Assembly: GCA_027186245.1 (NCBI GenBank)
Contig: CP114482.1
Span: forward strand, 1,121,001-1,185,000
Source: Coriaria nepalensis
Taxonomy: Eukaryota; Streptophyta; Magnoliopsida; Cucurbitales; Coriariaceae
Direction of reading: 5' to 3'
Length of the DNA stretch: 64,000 nt
In this document: positions 47,801 through 60,466 of the stretch, piece by piece
Numbering within the stretch: position 1 is the first letter of the stretch
Layout of the letters: each line of letters begins with the position of its first letter
Notes under the pieces: generated by a model
Told to the model about the DNA's origin: nothing
Database searches by the model: none
What the model saw: only the letters and a program-made list of their open reading frames with translations
Program-made: the position numbers and the translations under genes

Positions 47801-50455
47801 TCATTTCTTAATCTCCATAAGGATCCAACTCTTCCTCAAACGAATAGGTAGAGCCTTAAATGATTCATACTTCCTTCCATTATTAGTGAGCACGTTAAAA
47901 GCTTGTAGTAATTCACCTTCTTGTAGATCCGGAATTTCCGAAAGATCAGTAAATATTTTTTCAGAACTCACATGAAGTTGACCTGGTTCATATGATTGAC
48001 TAACACAGTTCGCCATTTGAGAAACAGCTTGTATGACTGCACTCGTATCTATCGAATAACTTCTCAATATGGTTGCCAGATCTTCCCAATTTTCTGATCC
48101 CTTGCCTCGATCGTCACGATGAGCCTATTTAACAAAGTAATGCAAAATGTAAAGTTCAATCAGTAAGATCAATCTCTTATATATATAGAAGCTTACATAT
48201 GCAACAGCGTTTTTATCATCAGCACGTTTTTCCAGCTTGTTTTGAATGTCTTGCATACGAGTCATGGCTTTATTATCCACTGTCTCTGAAATGGAACTTT
48301 CCATTTTGCTCAATGCCTCTACCAGCTGAGGTTCATAATGCTGATTAAAGATGAAGACGAAGAAGAAGATGAAAAGTATTGTTAGAGTGCACCACAATTC
48401 AAGAAAGAAACACATCAAACCAAAAATTATAGATACTAAAAGAATGAGTGTTTATCAACTGACACAATTGTCATTCAACATGGATATATAACTTGATTAA
48501 AAATTTGATTAAAAATTACAAAGCTTAGATAGAAGAAAGACATACTGCCACTTTGCTATCATAGAGGGCTGCATCACTTTCAGATTCTTCATTATTTCCA
48601 TAGTTTCCATAATCTCCTTCTGGTAGCATCCCCTGAGAGTTTCTCTGTTCCAACTTTTCATGAACATTTGACTGGTTTGAGCGATGAACATATTTATGTC
48701 TAACATAATCCCAAATTTCTTGTGTTTTTAAATCAAGAGTAAAGCAGTGCTGTGTATCTTTCCAGTGCCTAAGTCCATGTCCTTCTATAAATCTAAGATC
48801 AAAGAAAAAAAAAAAAAAAACAGAATAAGACCACTACACATTCTGAATTAGGAAAGAAAAGCTAAAACATCAACTCTAAGTTAAGTTATACAAAAAAAAA
48901 AACATATCACCTTGCACATCCCACAAAGCCACATATTAGACACGCATAGAGATTCTCAAATGTTCCACAAACAGAGCAAGTCAGTTCTGTATTCTTCTGA
49001 TGAAAGAATCGGCAGACCTGATAACAAACAAAAACCGATTCACATCTTTTCAAATGAAGTAGTTCCAAAAAAAGAAACCTAATTTCCGTTCAAGATTAGA
49101 AAAATATAGGAATTTTTATATTTGAAAATACAACTAAACCTTGTTTCACCTCATAGAAAACACATGGAAGCCAAGTTGAGCACATATATATTTTCTTTTT
49201 TTCTTTTTTCTTTTTTTTAATAATCTCAACTCTTTGATTTTGGTCTGTAAATTTTCTGAGACCCACTCAAAGAAAATAGCACTGCTTAGTGCTCTCGCCC
49301 ATCCTATTTTCAGGTTTACAGTTAAGAAGGGGAATTTATGAAACACAATGAACGCAAAGAAGATAAATTGCACAAGGACAGGCACACCTTACAAGATAAG
49401 TTGGTCCATTTTGAAATGCACTTGCATCGAAATGAATGGTCACAAAGAGTACTTGTTATTCCACTTATGTCTGGGTCCAATCTCTCTAGCATTCAAATGT
49501 TTGATAAGACGAAAACAGTATACAAATCAATTTTCTAAGAGAATTGTATAATCATTATAACCTAATGCAAACACAAACCAAGGCAAATAGGGCAAGTAGG
49601 TAATTCTGAACACCAAGCTGGTGGAGTCCTAGCTATATCTTCTGATTCTGCGTACTCCACGGAAACAGTTTTCACAATATGACACACCTCGGCCTAAAAT
49701 CAAGAAAAAGAATAAATTCAGATTACGTAAGTTCTAAGATTTTGATGTGAATATAGCCAAATCATGATGATTCGAACGTGGGTACCATGGCAGGCGAAAA
49801 CTTCTTTCCATTCACACTTCTGTAGAAATGCTTAGTATAACTCGGAGAACCAAGCTTAATCAAAATGCTGTACCGATCTTTCATTCCATCGTCCCTAAAC
49901 TCAACCATATACATTGACACAAAAGTCAGTTTACAGCTAAGAAATCAACCTCAGAAAATTAGGAAACTCCCTTTCTTCCCAAATCGCCAGAAATCAGCTA
50001 TACTATCTAAAACCTTCAGTTTTCCTCTGATAAATCAGAGAGTTACTTTCTCCCTAATTCATCCAATTTCTCGGCATCCATCCACATCTTTATCAGAAAT
50101 CTCAAACAGGAAATTCGCATCGATAAAACAAAATACAGAAACACTAGCAACGATGGAGGTACCTGATGAAAAGAAGCTCAGACTCATGGTCGATGAGAGC
50201 TCCACAGAACCGAATGAAATCGTTGAAGGAGAAGTAATTTGGAACAGCAACGACGAAGAGGTTAGTAGAGCTAGGGTTTGGCGACGACTGACACAGTTTT
50301 CTAAAAAGTTGGACCTCGCCTCTTCTCTTTCGGAATCTTGGATAACTAAAAAGGTTAGCGTCTGATTTCCAGGTCCTGGCGATGGTGAGGTTATTTACCT
50401 CTTCGGGAGAAAGAGGACGGTTGGCTTCACCTGAGTGGATTCTGAGGAAGAACAT
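47801..50455 (-). CDS. BRIZ1-like RING/UBP-finger protein with a replaced C-terminus
   Basis: Eight exons: 50163-50455, 49786-49894, 49579-49693, 49388-49485, 48911-49017, 48546-48792, 48197-48340, 47801-48124; 478 aa. Order: BRAP2-type domain (NLFVVAVPNYFSFNDFIRFC), RING (LPTCPICLERLD, CDHSFRCKC, LSCKVC, all metal ligands kept), UBP zinc finger (CSVCGTFENLYACLICGFVG, GHGLRHWKDTQHC), start of a coiled coil (VEALSKMESSISETVDNKAM). Arabidopsis BRIZ1/BRIZ2 form a ubiquitin ligase needed for germination. The usual ending (DEKILDLEEQIRD and a basic tail) is missing. Exon 8 instead encodes 107 residues (WEDLATILRSYS, KIFTDLSEIPDL, ELLQAFNVL, LPIRLRKSWI) foreign to the family, which remind me of tails of plant Myb/SANT-like proteins; that link is weak. 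Loss of the coiled coil may impair the BRIZ1-BRIZ2 pairing. Confidence 0.8.
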
Positions 50456-51480
50456 GGCGGTCGCTATTGTTGAGTTGCTGCTTAACTCGTTTTCAGAGAG
50501 AGAGAGCGAGAGAAGATATTTAATGGAATTTAAAGTGGCCGTCAGTTAATATTCCCGGCAATAAAGTGTCCGTTAAAGAAATTGTACGAATACGACATTC
50601 ACCCCATAAAGTTCTTGAAACTATATATCTACCCCCTTTTGTACCATTTTACAAAATAATTAAAGAAATATTTCTTATAATAATTAAAAAAAAGAAAAAT
50701 AAAATTGAGATTTTAAAATTTGTTTTGAATTTTGAAGAAAATAATTTTTTTTTATTTTTATTTTTTGGGTCCAAAGAACTACAAACAAAATTATAAAAGA
50801 TAGAGGAAGCAAAATGCCAAATAACATGCTTGAAGAAAAATTTGAAGAGTTGATTGGGAAAGAATTATTCTCCTCTTTATTATACAAATTCTTTAATATT
50901 AGATTTAGAGTATTAGTTCGGTTGAAGATGTTTGATGATTGGTCGTAAAAGATGATTTTTTTTTTCTTAATTTTGAACACACCTGAATCTTACAAAGACC
51001 TTGAGCATTTGACTACTAAATCAACCTATGACTTTGTTATTTATATATATTCTTAACTTTTGTACCAAATTGAAAAATAATATAATATATGAGTACAAAA
51101 CTCTTAAATGTCTATAAACGTGGGTGCCAAAAAGAAGAGAAAAGAAAAATCAAACACTTTTCTTCTTCACTTCATCGCCAAGTAATTGGACAATAGTTTA
51201 GCGTTAAAATTGTTCAAAAGTAACGGAAACGGCGGCATTTTCTGTTACTCGCTTTCTCAATATCTGTTCCCTTTCCCTTCCTCTCTGTATATATATATAT
51301 ATATATATCTCCCCTGCAAAAAACAGAGGCTCCAAAAATTCGACCTTCAGCTACTCAGACCGCCGTGAATTATCCGATCAATCACCTCTCCTCTACTTCC
51401 CTTATCGAGCCACCTCCTTCCCCGCCGTCAACCACTGTTGAATCAGTTCAACCGATCTCTCATTCAATACCTTAAGAAAA
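50456..51480. other. Spacer and leader of the ANTH pseudogene
   Basis: BRIZ promoter at left (GA repeats at about 50497-50513), AT-rich middle, and a TA microsatellite at about 51287-51308 before the former ANTH leader. No gene. Confidence 0.45.
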
Positions 51481-53272
51481 ATGTCACAGAGCACGATTCG
51501 TAAAGCGATCGTAGCCGGAAACATAGCACCGGACCCGGAAGTCCTAGTCGTCAAAGCGAAGAGCCACGACGAAGATCCCTCCGACGATAAATACATCAGA
51601 GAGATCGTAAATCTCAGCTCGTCCTCAAGAGGATACGTAAGCGCATGCGTCATAACCATTTTGAAACGGTTGAGTAAAACCCGTGATTGGATCGTGGCCA
51701 TTAAATCTCTGATGGTGGTGCACAAGGTTTTAGTCGACGGTCATATTTCATTTCAAGATGCAATCTACTAGAAAAGGTATGGGGATTTTGAATTTGGACG
51801 ATTTAAAGGATGAAGCACATTCTAATTCATGGGATCATGCTAGTTTCGTTAGGTTTTACGCCACGTATTTAGATGAAAAGGTGAGCCTATAGTGTATGAG
51901 AAGAAATTGAGGGGTAGTGAAGGTAGTTTGAGTAAGTTTGAGGGGAAAGAGACGACCCCATTAAGGGCGATGAGGCCCGAAAGGGTCTTGGAGAAGTTGA
52001 ACCAATTGATAAGGGTGCTTGATAGGGTTTTGGCTTGTAGATCGGCCGGTTTGGCGAAGAGTTGTAGGTTGGTGATTGTCGCGGTTTATCCGGTTGTGAA
52101 AGAGAGTTTCTGGGTTTACCGGGAGGTTTGTGAGGTTTTAGGGGGGTTTTGTTCGATCGGTTTATCGAGATGGAGTACGAAGATTGTGTTAGGGCTTCAA
52201 TGTTTATGTTAATGCTTGTCGGGTTGTGTCATCAGTTGTTCGAAGTTAATTGATGAGCTTGTCGGGTTGTGTCACCAGTTGTTCGAAGATGATTGATGAG
52301 CTTGTCGGGTTTTACGATCTGTGTAAGGATATTGGTATTACTAGGCCCTCTGAGTGTCCAGAAATTCAGAGAATAACTGGTGATCATTTAGGAATGTTAA
52401 ATGGCTTATTGAAGGAGATGGCAAATAAGCCGAACAACAGTGTGAAAATCCGAGAGGAAAGTCAAAGGTGAAGGAGGAGGAGGAGGAGGAGATTGAACTG
52501 GATATGAATGAGATTAAGGCTCTTCCTCCGCCTGAAAACTACATTCCATCGCCACCACCGGGACTATCCGAGCCTCAACTGAAGACTGAACCGCCAAAAC
52601 AAGAAACCGAGGACTCAATTAATTTCAAGGGTGACACAAATTAGCATTACCTCTGTTCTCGGGAGAGTCGGTTATGAAAACTAACAATTCGTGGGAAGCT
52701 TTCTCTTCCGAGCCGCCTAAGTGACTTCCGCATGGGATGCACCAGCAGCTGAAAGCGGGAAACCCGACTAGGAGCTAGCCCTAGTCAAGTCGGTTAGTAA
52801 TGTGTCAAGGCAAAAAGCTCTGTTGGCTGGCGGTTTCGATTCTTTGCTATTAAACGGGAATGTGCGATCAAGGGGCCGTCGGACAACACCGTAGCACCAC
52901 TCAACTCAACAGTGGGAGGGCAAGTAGCGGAGCCTTACTCAGGTTGGGAAAGAACTCAACACAGCTTCTGGCATTACGTACACCTGACGGGACGGTCCAA
53001 CAGGTGGGGCACCAGGAGCCGTTTGCCGCATCGCTTTCTGTGCCGCCTCCGTCTTATGTCCAAGTGGCGTAGATGGAAAAGAAGCAACAATTGCGTGTCC
53101 AAGAGCAATTGCTTTGGGAACATTATGGAAGAAATGGAATGCGAGGCAATATTGGTGGTGTATACGGCTACTCTGTGCCCGCTCATCAACCGGCGATGTC
53201 GTATGGAATGACGCCACAAGTTGGCAGAACTGCGTATCCGGGTGGCGGGTGGTTACTATTATACAGCTATTG
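51481..53272 (+). pseudogene. ANTH/AP180-type clathrin-assembly protein pseudogene
   Basis: A continuous but broken copy of a plant AP180 N-terminal-homology protein (At2g25430/ECA4 type). It opens MSQSTIRKAIVAGNIAPDPE and keeps RGYVSACVITILKRLSKTRD. The frame is lost at about 51760 (stop TAG at 51769), resumes as TRKGMGILNLDDLKDEAHSN, is lost again near 51883, and resumes as RGSEGSLSKFEGK to VIVAVYPVVKESFWVYREV. A short tandem duplication (about 52216-52250 and 52258-52291) falls in the alpha-solenoid. Later pieces are MSLSGCVTSCSKMIDELVGF, DMNEIKALPPPENYIPSP, GGFDSLLLNG and PFAASLSVPPPSYVQVA, separated by frame changes and stops. The whole family length is represented with no introns. Live members recruit clathrin and bind PIP2 at the plasma membrane; this copy cannot. 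Confidence 0.9.
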
Positions 53273-56108
53273 AATTTGTTGTCCGTGATGATGGATAGTG
53301 GAGTACAATGATTTTTTTTTGGCTTCTTTTAAGCAGAAAGTTACTTATATTTGTTTTTGTCCTTGATGACTTTTGTGTAGTTACTTGAAACAGGGGATTA
53401 ACCAAACAAAGACTGTAATAGAAAATGTAATAAGCGAGATGGGCTCTCCATAAAAGATGTGTGATTGAGTGATATCGATTATAGTAGTGGATTAAAGAAG
53501 GATGATGTTATTTTATGGGTAAAGAAGGCATGTTAGGTGTTTGTATTTGATATAAAATACAAAAACATATATGGTTCGTTGTGACCCGATCAATCTGTGT
53601 AAGCCAACAAAAAAAAGTTTAGATAGAAAGATTGGTGTAATTTTCATAATTTCTAATTAAAAAAAAAAAAAAGAGAGATTAGTGGTGTGTAAATATTGTA
53701 ATGATAATAAATGAGATCTTTCTAGTTGTGAGGTCCACGTCACTTTCCAACAAAGAAGTAGAGGGGGAAGGGGGGACATGTTGGGCAATAAGCCAAAACA
53801 CAGAGCTGTCGCATTAATCGCATCAATATTTGATCGAGATTCATGGATTTAATTTTTGATAAAATATAATTAGAATGCAAGAAAAATATATGTATATCCG
53901 AAAGTTAAAAGTTACTTTTTTATTATAAAATATAATATAATAAAATAAATATATATTAAGAAAATTATATTGAATTTTTAAATAATTAAAAAGATTAAAA
54001 TTAATTTAGATTTGATTTTTTTTTGATATATTTATTAATGAATGGATCGAATTAATTTTAATAAAATAAAATAATAATAAATAAATATAAAATTAAAGTT
54101 TTAAAGATGAAAATAAATGATTAAAGAATGCTAAATAAATTTAAATTGATAGATTTATTCAATAATAATAAATTAAATTTAAATTAATTATACTTCTAGA
54201 AAAATAATAGATAATTTGGCTTAGGAAAAAAAATAAAGATAAAAGATATATTGTCACGATATATTAAGATTTTTACTTGGATAATAATCTGATATTCTAA
54301 TTACTATTTTGAATAATAGATTTAAGAAAAGATATAATTTCTAGAGAAATTGAAAAGATAAATGTCGGAAGATCGAGAGAATTTTGCCGGAACTTTGTAT
54401 TTGATGAAGATCAAATAAATTTTTTGGGTGATTAAAAGAATAACTTTTTTCCTTTACATAAGCTTTTTATTTATAGGCAAAATTTGTGATTATGGATCGA
54501 TAAATAAGTTGATTCTGATATCTCACTTCCTTGATTCTTGCGCCACTTACCCACTTTGTGTGTCTCACCACCTTTTTAGTAGGTGATTGCTAATTGAGTT
54601 TTCGGTCAACTTTTTATTTAGATTCATTGCAACAAATTTCCCTCTTAATCACACTTAAATTTCGACCAGTACTCCCACATCCCATATATTTTGGCCAGAT
54701 TCTCTCTCCAATTGAGAGTGAGTCGACTTCTTTTCCACTTTTCTGGGAATGGTAGTGCGACTTTCGACAGATCTTGATTTTCAACAGAAAGTTTCTCTTG
54801 CTCTTTTCAATTTCAGCTGAGACGGGTTATTTCACTCTCCATTTTCTGCCGAAACTAATGTTCCCCAGGCTTGGCTTGACCGAAGTTGCTAGTAGATGGG
54901 AATTAATTTGTTTTATCTATAAATAATCGAGATTGATCTTTGAAAGATCCATGTGCAAGTAATATATAGTTCGTTTTCATATCACCTCAACAATCCTTGT
55001 GATATTTTATATTTCGAAATAAAACAACTTCTAACTTAAATTTGACCGGGTAAAATAAATTTCGGCTGATTAAAATTAATTGTCATTCAAATGAAATTTA
55101 CATTTGTCATATTAATTAATCGACTTACATTTAAATTTATGATTCAATTACTTTAAAAAACTTCATTAATTTCAAAAAATTTGGTTAAATCAATTAAAGG
55201 TTAATATCATTAACCCTTTCATGCCACACAATATAACATGCCATTCTTTTGAAACTCTTACATTGCTTTACATGTAACTTCAATAATTGCATAATTGTTT
55301 ATGTTAACTTTCTTAACATTTGGTTGAACCTAATAATCCACTTTCAAACCATCTAAGTAACAATTGATTTGCATCTATTTATTGTCTGAATTAAATATAT
55401 TCTTCAATGCATGCATCATGTTTTTTTTTTTTTTCTATATAAATAGGAGAGCAAATTCATTATCACAGCTTCAATGTTAAGAATCAATCTAATTTAACAA
55501 TATGATAAAATATTATAATTAGGGAGATACTAGTTTATAAGAGTTAAGTCTAATTTAGGGAGGATATTTTTATAATATGATAATTTAGAAATTTCAATTT
55601 AATGTAGTGATATATCATATGAAAATTTTGAAAACATCACATTATTTTTTTTAATCCAATTCAATTTAAAAAAAAAGACAGTAGATATGAAGAATATATT
55701 CATATTAAAATGAAACTTTTATATAAAAAAATATTAATTAACTTTTTAAATTACTAATTAATTTTAAAATAAAAATCTGAATTTTTATATAATATCTAAA
55801 ATAAATCATGTGATTGAACTACTACATATATTTCACTTCAATCGTATATAAAAAAAAAAAAAATTATTATATATATATAAGCTCAAAAGAATTCAGTTTA
55901 CTTGGAAACATTATTGACCTCTACAGCTCTGCTAAAACTCTCTAAATTACTGCCCAGAAGAAGGATAATGGAAAACCCAGAAAAATCTCCCCTTTCTCTC
56001 TCCGCTGTCCACCAAAAGCTCTGCCCCTCTTCGAACTGAAGGGGCATGAAAATGGAGTCCAGCTGAGAAACCCCCTTTTATTCGCTTAATTTACTGGTGA
56101 ACTAGAAG
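53273..56108. other. AT-rich spacer upstream of the KIX gene
   Basis: Very AT-rich, with poly-A/T blocks and TA runs (55868-55879). A promoter-like ctatataaataggagagc lies at 55435-55452, too far from the KIX start to be its own unless there is a long leader; it could belong to an old LTR, but no LTR ends could be drawn. No gene is supported. Confidence 0.45.
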
Positions 56109-57908
56109 ATGCCGAGGCCTGGTCCAAGGCCATATGAGTGTGTTAGGAGAGCTTGGCATAGCGATAGGCACAAACCCATGAGGGGTTCCATCATTCAACA
56201 GATTTTCAGGTTTGGGTCTTCTCCCAAATTTTTTATTATTATTATTATTTTGTGGTGGGCACATTTGGTTTGAAAATTTTGCACGCCATGTGTTTGATCA
56301 GGGTCGTGTATGAGACTCACAGTCCCGTTACTAAAAAGAACAAAGAATGGCAGGAAAAGCTTCCTCTTGTTGTTTTAAGGGCAGAGGAAATCATGTACTC
56401 CAAAGCTAGTTCTGAGGTACTACTCATTTATTTTATTTATTTGGTTTAATTTTCTGTGCCTTTAGTTTATCGAACTTAAGTTTAGCCGAACTCAAGGTAC
56501 TACAAGGTTAGATGGCTTTGGGTAAGAGGGCAGAGTGCATTTTCTTGGTTGCGCCTTTGAAACTGTAGTTTTGGGTAAACTGAGGTTTGTACAAAGTGTG
56601 GTTTACTTAGATTTACTGGGTAATATTTAAATTGTATTTCGGGTTATTGTTTGCGACAAACTGTAGTTATGTGGGCTCAAAGAGGTATTTTGGACACGGA
56701 AAAGAGTTGAAATGGTTAAAGGATAATATGGATTTTCGGAGGAATAAACTGAAGTATAGACTCAAAAGCTAGAGTTTAAAATGGTTTTCCAGAACTTTAC
56801 TAGATACTTTACATGCTTGTTTAAAATTTTGGTTAGGCCGAATACATGAATCTCGAAACACTGTGGGACCGTGTCAATGATGCCATGAATACCATAATCC
56901 GAAGAGATGAAACTACTGAAACTGAAGGCCTTTTACCTCCCTGTATTGAAGGTAAGGTATATATATATGCATGTAATATACCAAACATTCTCAGCATTTT
57001 CAAAATTCTACTTCAAAGATTCAAGGTTTTATTTTCGATTTGTAGACTCTCATGTTTTATTCTTTTCAGCTGCCCTTAATCTCGGTTGTGTTCCGGTAAG
57101 AGCTTCTAGAAGCCAACGGCACAACAATCCAAGGAGTTATCTTACACCACCCATTAAGACTTTAGACAAAATTACAGATGAGCCATTCCCTCCATTATCA
57201 CGACTTCCGTCCATAAACTCGTTAAGATTCGAGGGACCCACTACAGAAAATAATGCCCTTTCTGTTTCTCACAAACGTAACACCCAAGTCAACCTAAGCG
57301 TTGACCTACCTCTCCCCAGGAACTACTGCTCTCTGTCCTCATTAGAGAATGTTCCTGTTTATCCTTTGTATTATGGAACTCATTATGAAGAGCCTGAAAA
57401 GAATTCCTCTGTTTTTCTTGGAAGACCAGTAATCACATCATCACCCAGTGAGCCTGCCGAGAAGAACTTCTTCCCTGAAAAAAATAGTGCTAAAAATGAT
57501 GATTGTTCAAACAATTTAACATTCAGGAATTTCATGGACAAAGAAGAGAGTGGACAGGTGGCAGAATGTGATTTGTCATTGAGGCTAGGTCTAGCTTCGC
57601 AGAAAAGTTCAGTTTTTGAAACTGAAAATGTGGGTTCAAGTAGTTCTCAAGAAGGGAGTAAGACAAGCAGTGATCAGTCTCTTCAGATGAATAAGGAGTT
57701 TTCTTTTTTCCGAGCTCAAAGGGGTCATGATCATCCTACGGCGTTTTGTTCTAAAATGTGTGATTTTGAGGGCAGATGTTTGGATTTCGAGGGAGCTAGA
57801 AATAAGAGGAAGGCAGTGTTTGGGAACAATGAGGATGCACCGTTTGGGTGGAGAATGGAGGGCCCATCGAACCAGTATGATGGAGGAACTAAACGGCCAG
57901 GTTTGTAG
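56109..57908 (+). CDS. KIX8/KIX9-like adaptor with EAR motif
   Basis: Four exons: 56109-56209, 56302-56416, 56837-56951, 57070-57908; 389 aa. The first 110 residues are a KIX domain in the highly conserved plant form (MPRPGPRPYECVRRAWHSDR, then EWQEKLPLVVLRAEEIMYSK and TLWDRVNDAMNTIIRRDE). The rest is low-complexity and Ser-rich except for an EAR repression motif DLSLRLGL (278-285). In Arabidopsis, KIX8 and KIX9 bridge PEAPOD proteins to TOPLESS through this motif and limit leaf growth and meristemoid division; the same role is inferred here. Start and intron phases are unambiguous. The EAR motif plus KIX domain argues against a Mediator MED15 or acetyltransferase, which share only the KIX fold. 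Confidence 0.92.
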
Positions 57909-58870
57909 ACCTTTTTAAGCTTTGCAATTTCTTATAATATTATCTTTACGAACTTGAAGAAGTTTCGTTATAATAAAATAGGACACAATAATTATTCCGG
58001 TTCTATGTGGATGAGGTCTTGATACATATAATAGTTAGGGTCGTTATGTCGAAGTGGGTTTTAGAACTGGATTTATGAAATTGGATTTGTAGTAGAAGAT
58101 TAGATTTAAACTGATGTAATGTGTTTTCTAAGAGAGTTGAAATTTATTAATTTGAATCGAAACAGCATTTCAATAATGCTCAGGAAAACTTGGCCTTGCT
58201 CTCCTCAACGGGGTGATTATTTTGTGCTATGTATTATTATGGTTCGAGAACTTGTCGCTTGGTTTTTTCATTGATGGATGATTTGGTGGGACACTGAGAC
58301 TGAGGCATTAGAGTAATATACCGAACGATCGGCGTCTTTTTGTCATTCAATGTTTGACATAAGAGATTGATATCTATAACATATTGTGTATAGATCACTG
58401 CATTTATGGTAAACATTTATATTTACATTCTGCGGTTGAAACTGTAGTTTGAGTGAATTTGAATTCATGCAAACTGTATTTTAATTAGATTGTAAAGTAC
58501 ACTAGACTTTGCATTTGGATCAAAGTTTCACAAAAATCGGAACCCTCTTATACCCAAACTGTATTCAGACCCAAACTGGAGTCTTCAAATTCCAAACCAA
58601 TGCCCCCTTAATATAAAACAATGCAATGAAAATACTCTCTTATTCATAAAATTTATTTATTGCAGAACTAGGTACAGTACATGAACTCAGTCACCATGCA
58701 AGACAAAACATGTCCGAAGACCGGACCATATCTAAGAGTGACTCAAGAAAGACACCATGGCTAGGAAACAGACCATTACAGATAAAGCGCTGATTGGTCT
58801 TGAAGAAGAAGAAGGAGGAGGAGAGGAGCTTGGTGAAGTGGAAGCTGGGGATACACCGGAACTTAAAGGA
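57909..58870. other. Convergent spacer, KIX and phytocyanin 3' ends
   Basis: 3' UTRs of the KIX gene (+) and phytocyanin gene 1 (-). GGA-rich sequence at about 58810-58850 continues the repeat seen in the phytocyanin tail. Nothing else was found. Confidence 0.5.
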
Positions 58871-59755
58871 CTAGAGGAAGAGGAGGAGGAGGGAAAGTGG
58901 GGGTGAAGAACTGGAACTTGAAGGACTGGTGGAGGTGGGAGTTGGGGTTGAAGAACTGGAGGAGGAGGAGGAGGAGGAGGGAGATGGGGTTGGAGAAGTG
59001 CTGCTGGAGCCAGAGGATGCCTGAGATCCGACAGTTATGGCAACCTTCTGGCCTGCTTGGCAGTGTTTTCTGACAGTGCATATGAAGTATCGAGATCCGC
59101 TAGTTGTTAAAGGCACGGTTGCGCTACTTCCGGCGCCTTGCATCTTCTTGGATGCATCTGAGCAGCTCTCGTAATCTGCCTCTGATACCTCCGCGACATT
59201 GTGCATTCCGGTCCAGGTGAATTCTATGGCCCACCCAAAAAAAAAAAAAAAAAAAAATAGAGGATGATGAAAAAAGGAATCTACAATGATTGGAAGTTTC
59301 CTCCTCTAAATAAAAAGTATTGATAACCCAATTGATGAAAGTGTGAGAAGAACCTATTTATGCATGTATCATTTGATCTCAAATGAGAATGTTCATGATC
59401 GGAATGGATTAAGAATCAGTTCTCAAAAGACCGGGTTAGAGTAAGAATGAGATTTCAACTTCTCGCTAAAACTGGTTGAAAGAACTCTAAAATTTTTTTC
59501 GTTTTCGTTCTCGAAAACCAGTTGCAATAATTAATTATGACGATCCAATTTTATAAAAAATAAACCAGGTAATGTGCATGAAATATCATCACCTAGTTTA
59601 TCACTCACAGCAAACTTCCGAGTCTTGGCCCAATCAGCGTAAAAGGAGGGAGTTTTGGGGATGACCCATCCCACCTTATCTCCCACAGTATGAGTTGTTC
59701 CTGCACTTGCATCTTTTAATATCATAGCAACCAAAAGAACAACAAAAATCCTCAT
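58871..59755 (-). CDS. Phytocyanin (stellacyanin-type blue-copper protein) 1
   Basis: Two exons, 59593-59755 and 58871-59223; 171 aa. A signal peptide (MRIFVVLLVAMILKDASA) precedes a plastocyanin-like domain starting TTHTVGDKVGWVIP. Copper ligands are His in MHNVAEV, Cys in FICTVRKHC, His in KHC and Gln in AGQK; Gln instead of Met marks the stellacyanin group. The tail is a Ser/Pro/Thr-rich arabinogalactan-like region coded by TCC-type repeats, ending in a short hydrophobic run, as for a GPI anchor, so it should sit at the outer plasma membrane. An ATG 10 bases upstream (59765) opens a frame of only four codons; ATG 59755 is preferred. The intron is in the position shared by the whole cluster. 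Confidence 0.85.
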
Positions 59756-60048
59756 TGAACACCCATTTACCAATTCCCTCCCCCCCCCCCCTACTCTTCT
59801 TCTTTTGTGTTCTTAAGGTTGTCTTGTACCAATTATAACTTTTCTCTTCTGTCTCCTTTTATTGTCTGTAAAGTCATTTGGGAAAAGGAGGGAATTATAC
59901 AATAAATTATTAAGTCGATATTACACTCTAAAGTCATTTATTACATTTACAACTAATCAAGATGTGCATTACGTACATGATCAAGTCGATAAAACCATAC
60001 ATTAGCGAGCTACACAAACAAACTGAATATATATTATATATAGTCTAA

Positions 60049-60417
60049 TTAAGCAAACAAACTGAACACTATGCTTGTAACTATAGCTGAAAATAAATTC
60101 CCAATTAGACTAAGAGGGCTCGTAATTGAAGCTGAACTCGACGGTGGCGGTGGAGATCCAACGGTGGTGGTGGTGGTGTTCGCCGACGCTCCGACGGTGA
60201 TGGCGACCTTTTGGCCGAGCGAGCAGTGGGTTCCCACGGTGCATATGTAGTAGAATGTACCATTAGTAGTGAGATTCAGAATACCTGGGCTTCCAAAAGT
60301 TATTCCGGCCGGCTTAATGCAGCCGTCATATTCGGCCTTTTTTACTTCCGCCACGTTATGCGTTCCGGTCCAGTTGAAAACTGTAAAATCATATTCATAA
60401 CCGAAAATTTGTTAGCC

Positions 60418-60466
<49 letters not shown>

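Noticed and set aside
54340..55500. Sequence with a TATA-like box considered as a solo LTR
   Set aside because: No TG...CA ends, primer site or duplicate copy could be found by eye.
56907..57069. Upstream extension of the last KIX exon frame
   Set aside because: This is intron sequence; the acceptor at 57069 and the phase from exon 3 fix the exon start at 57070.
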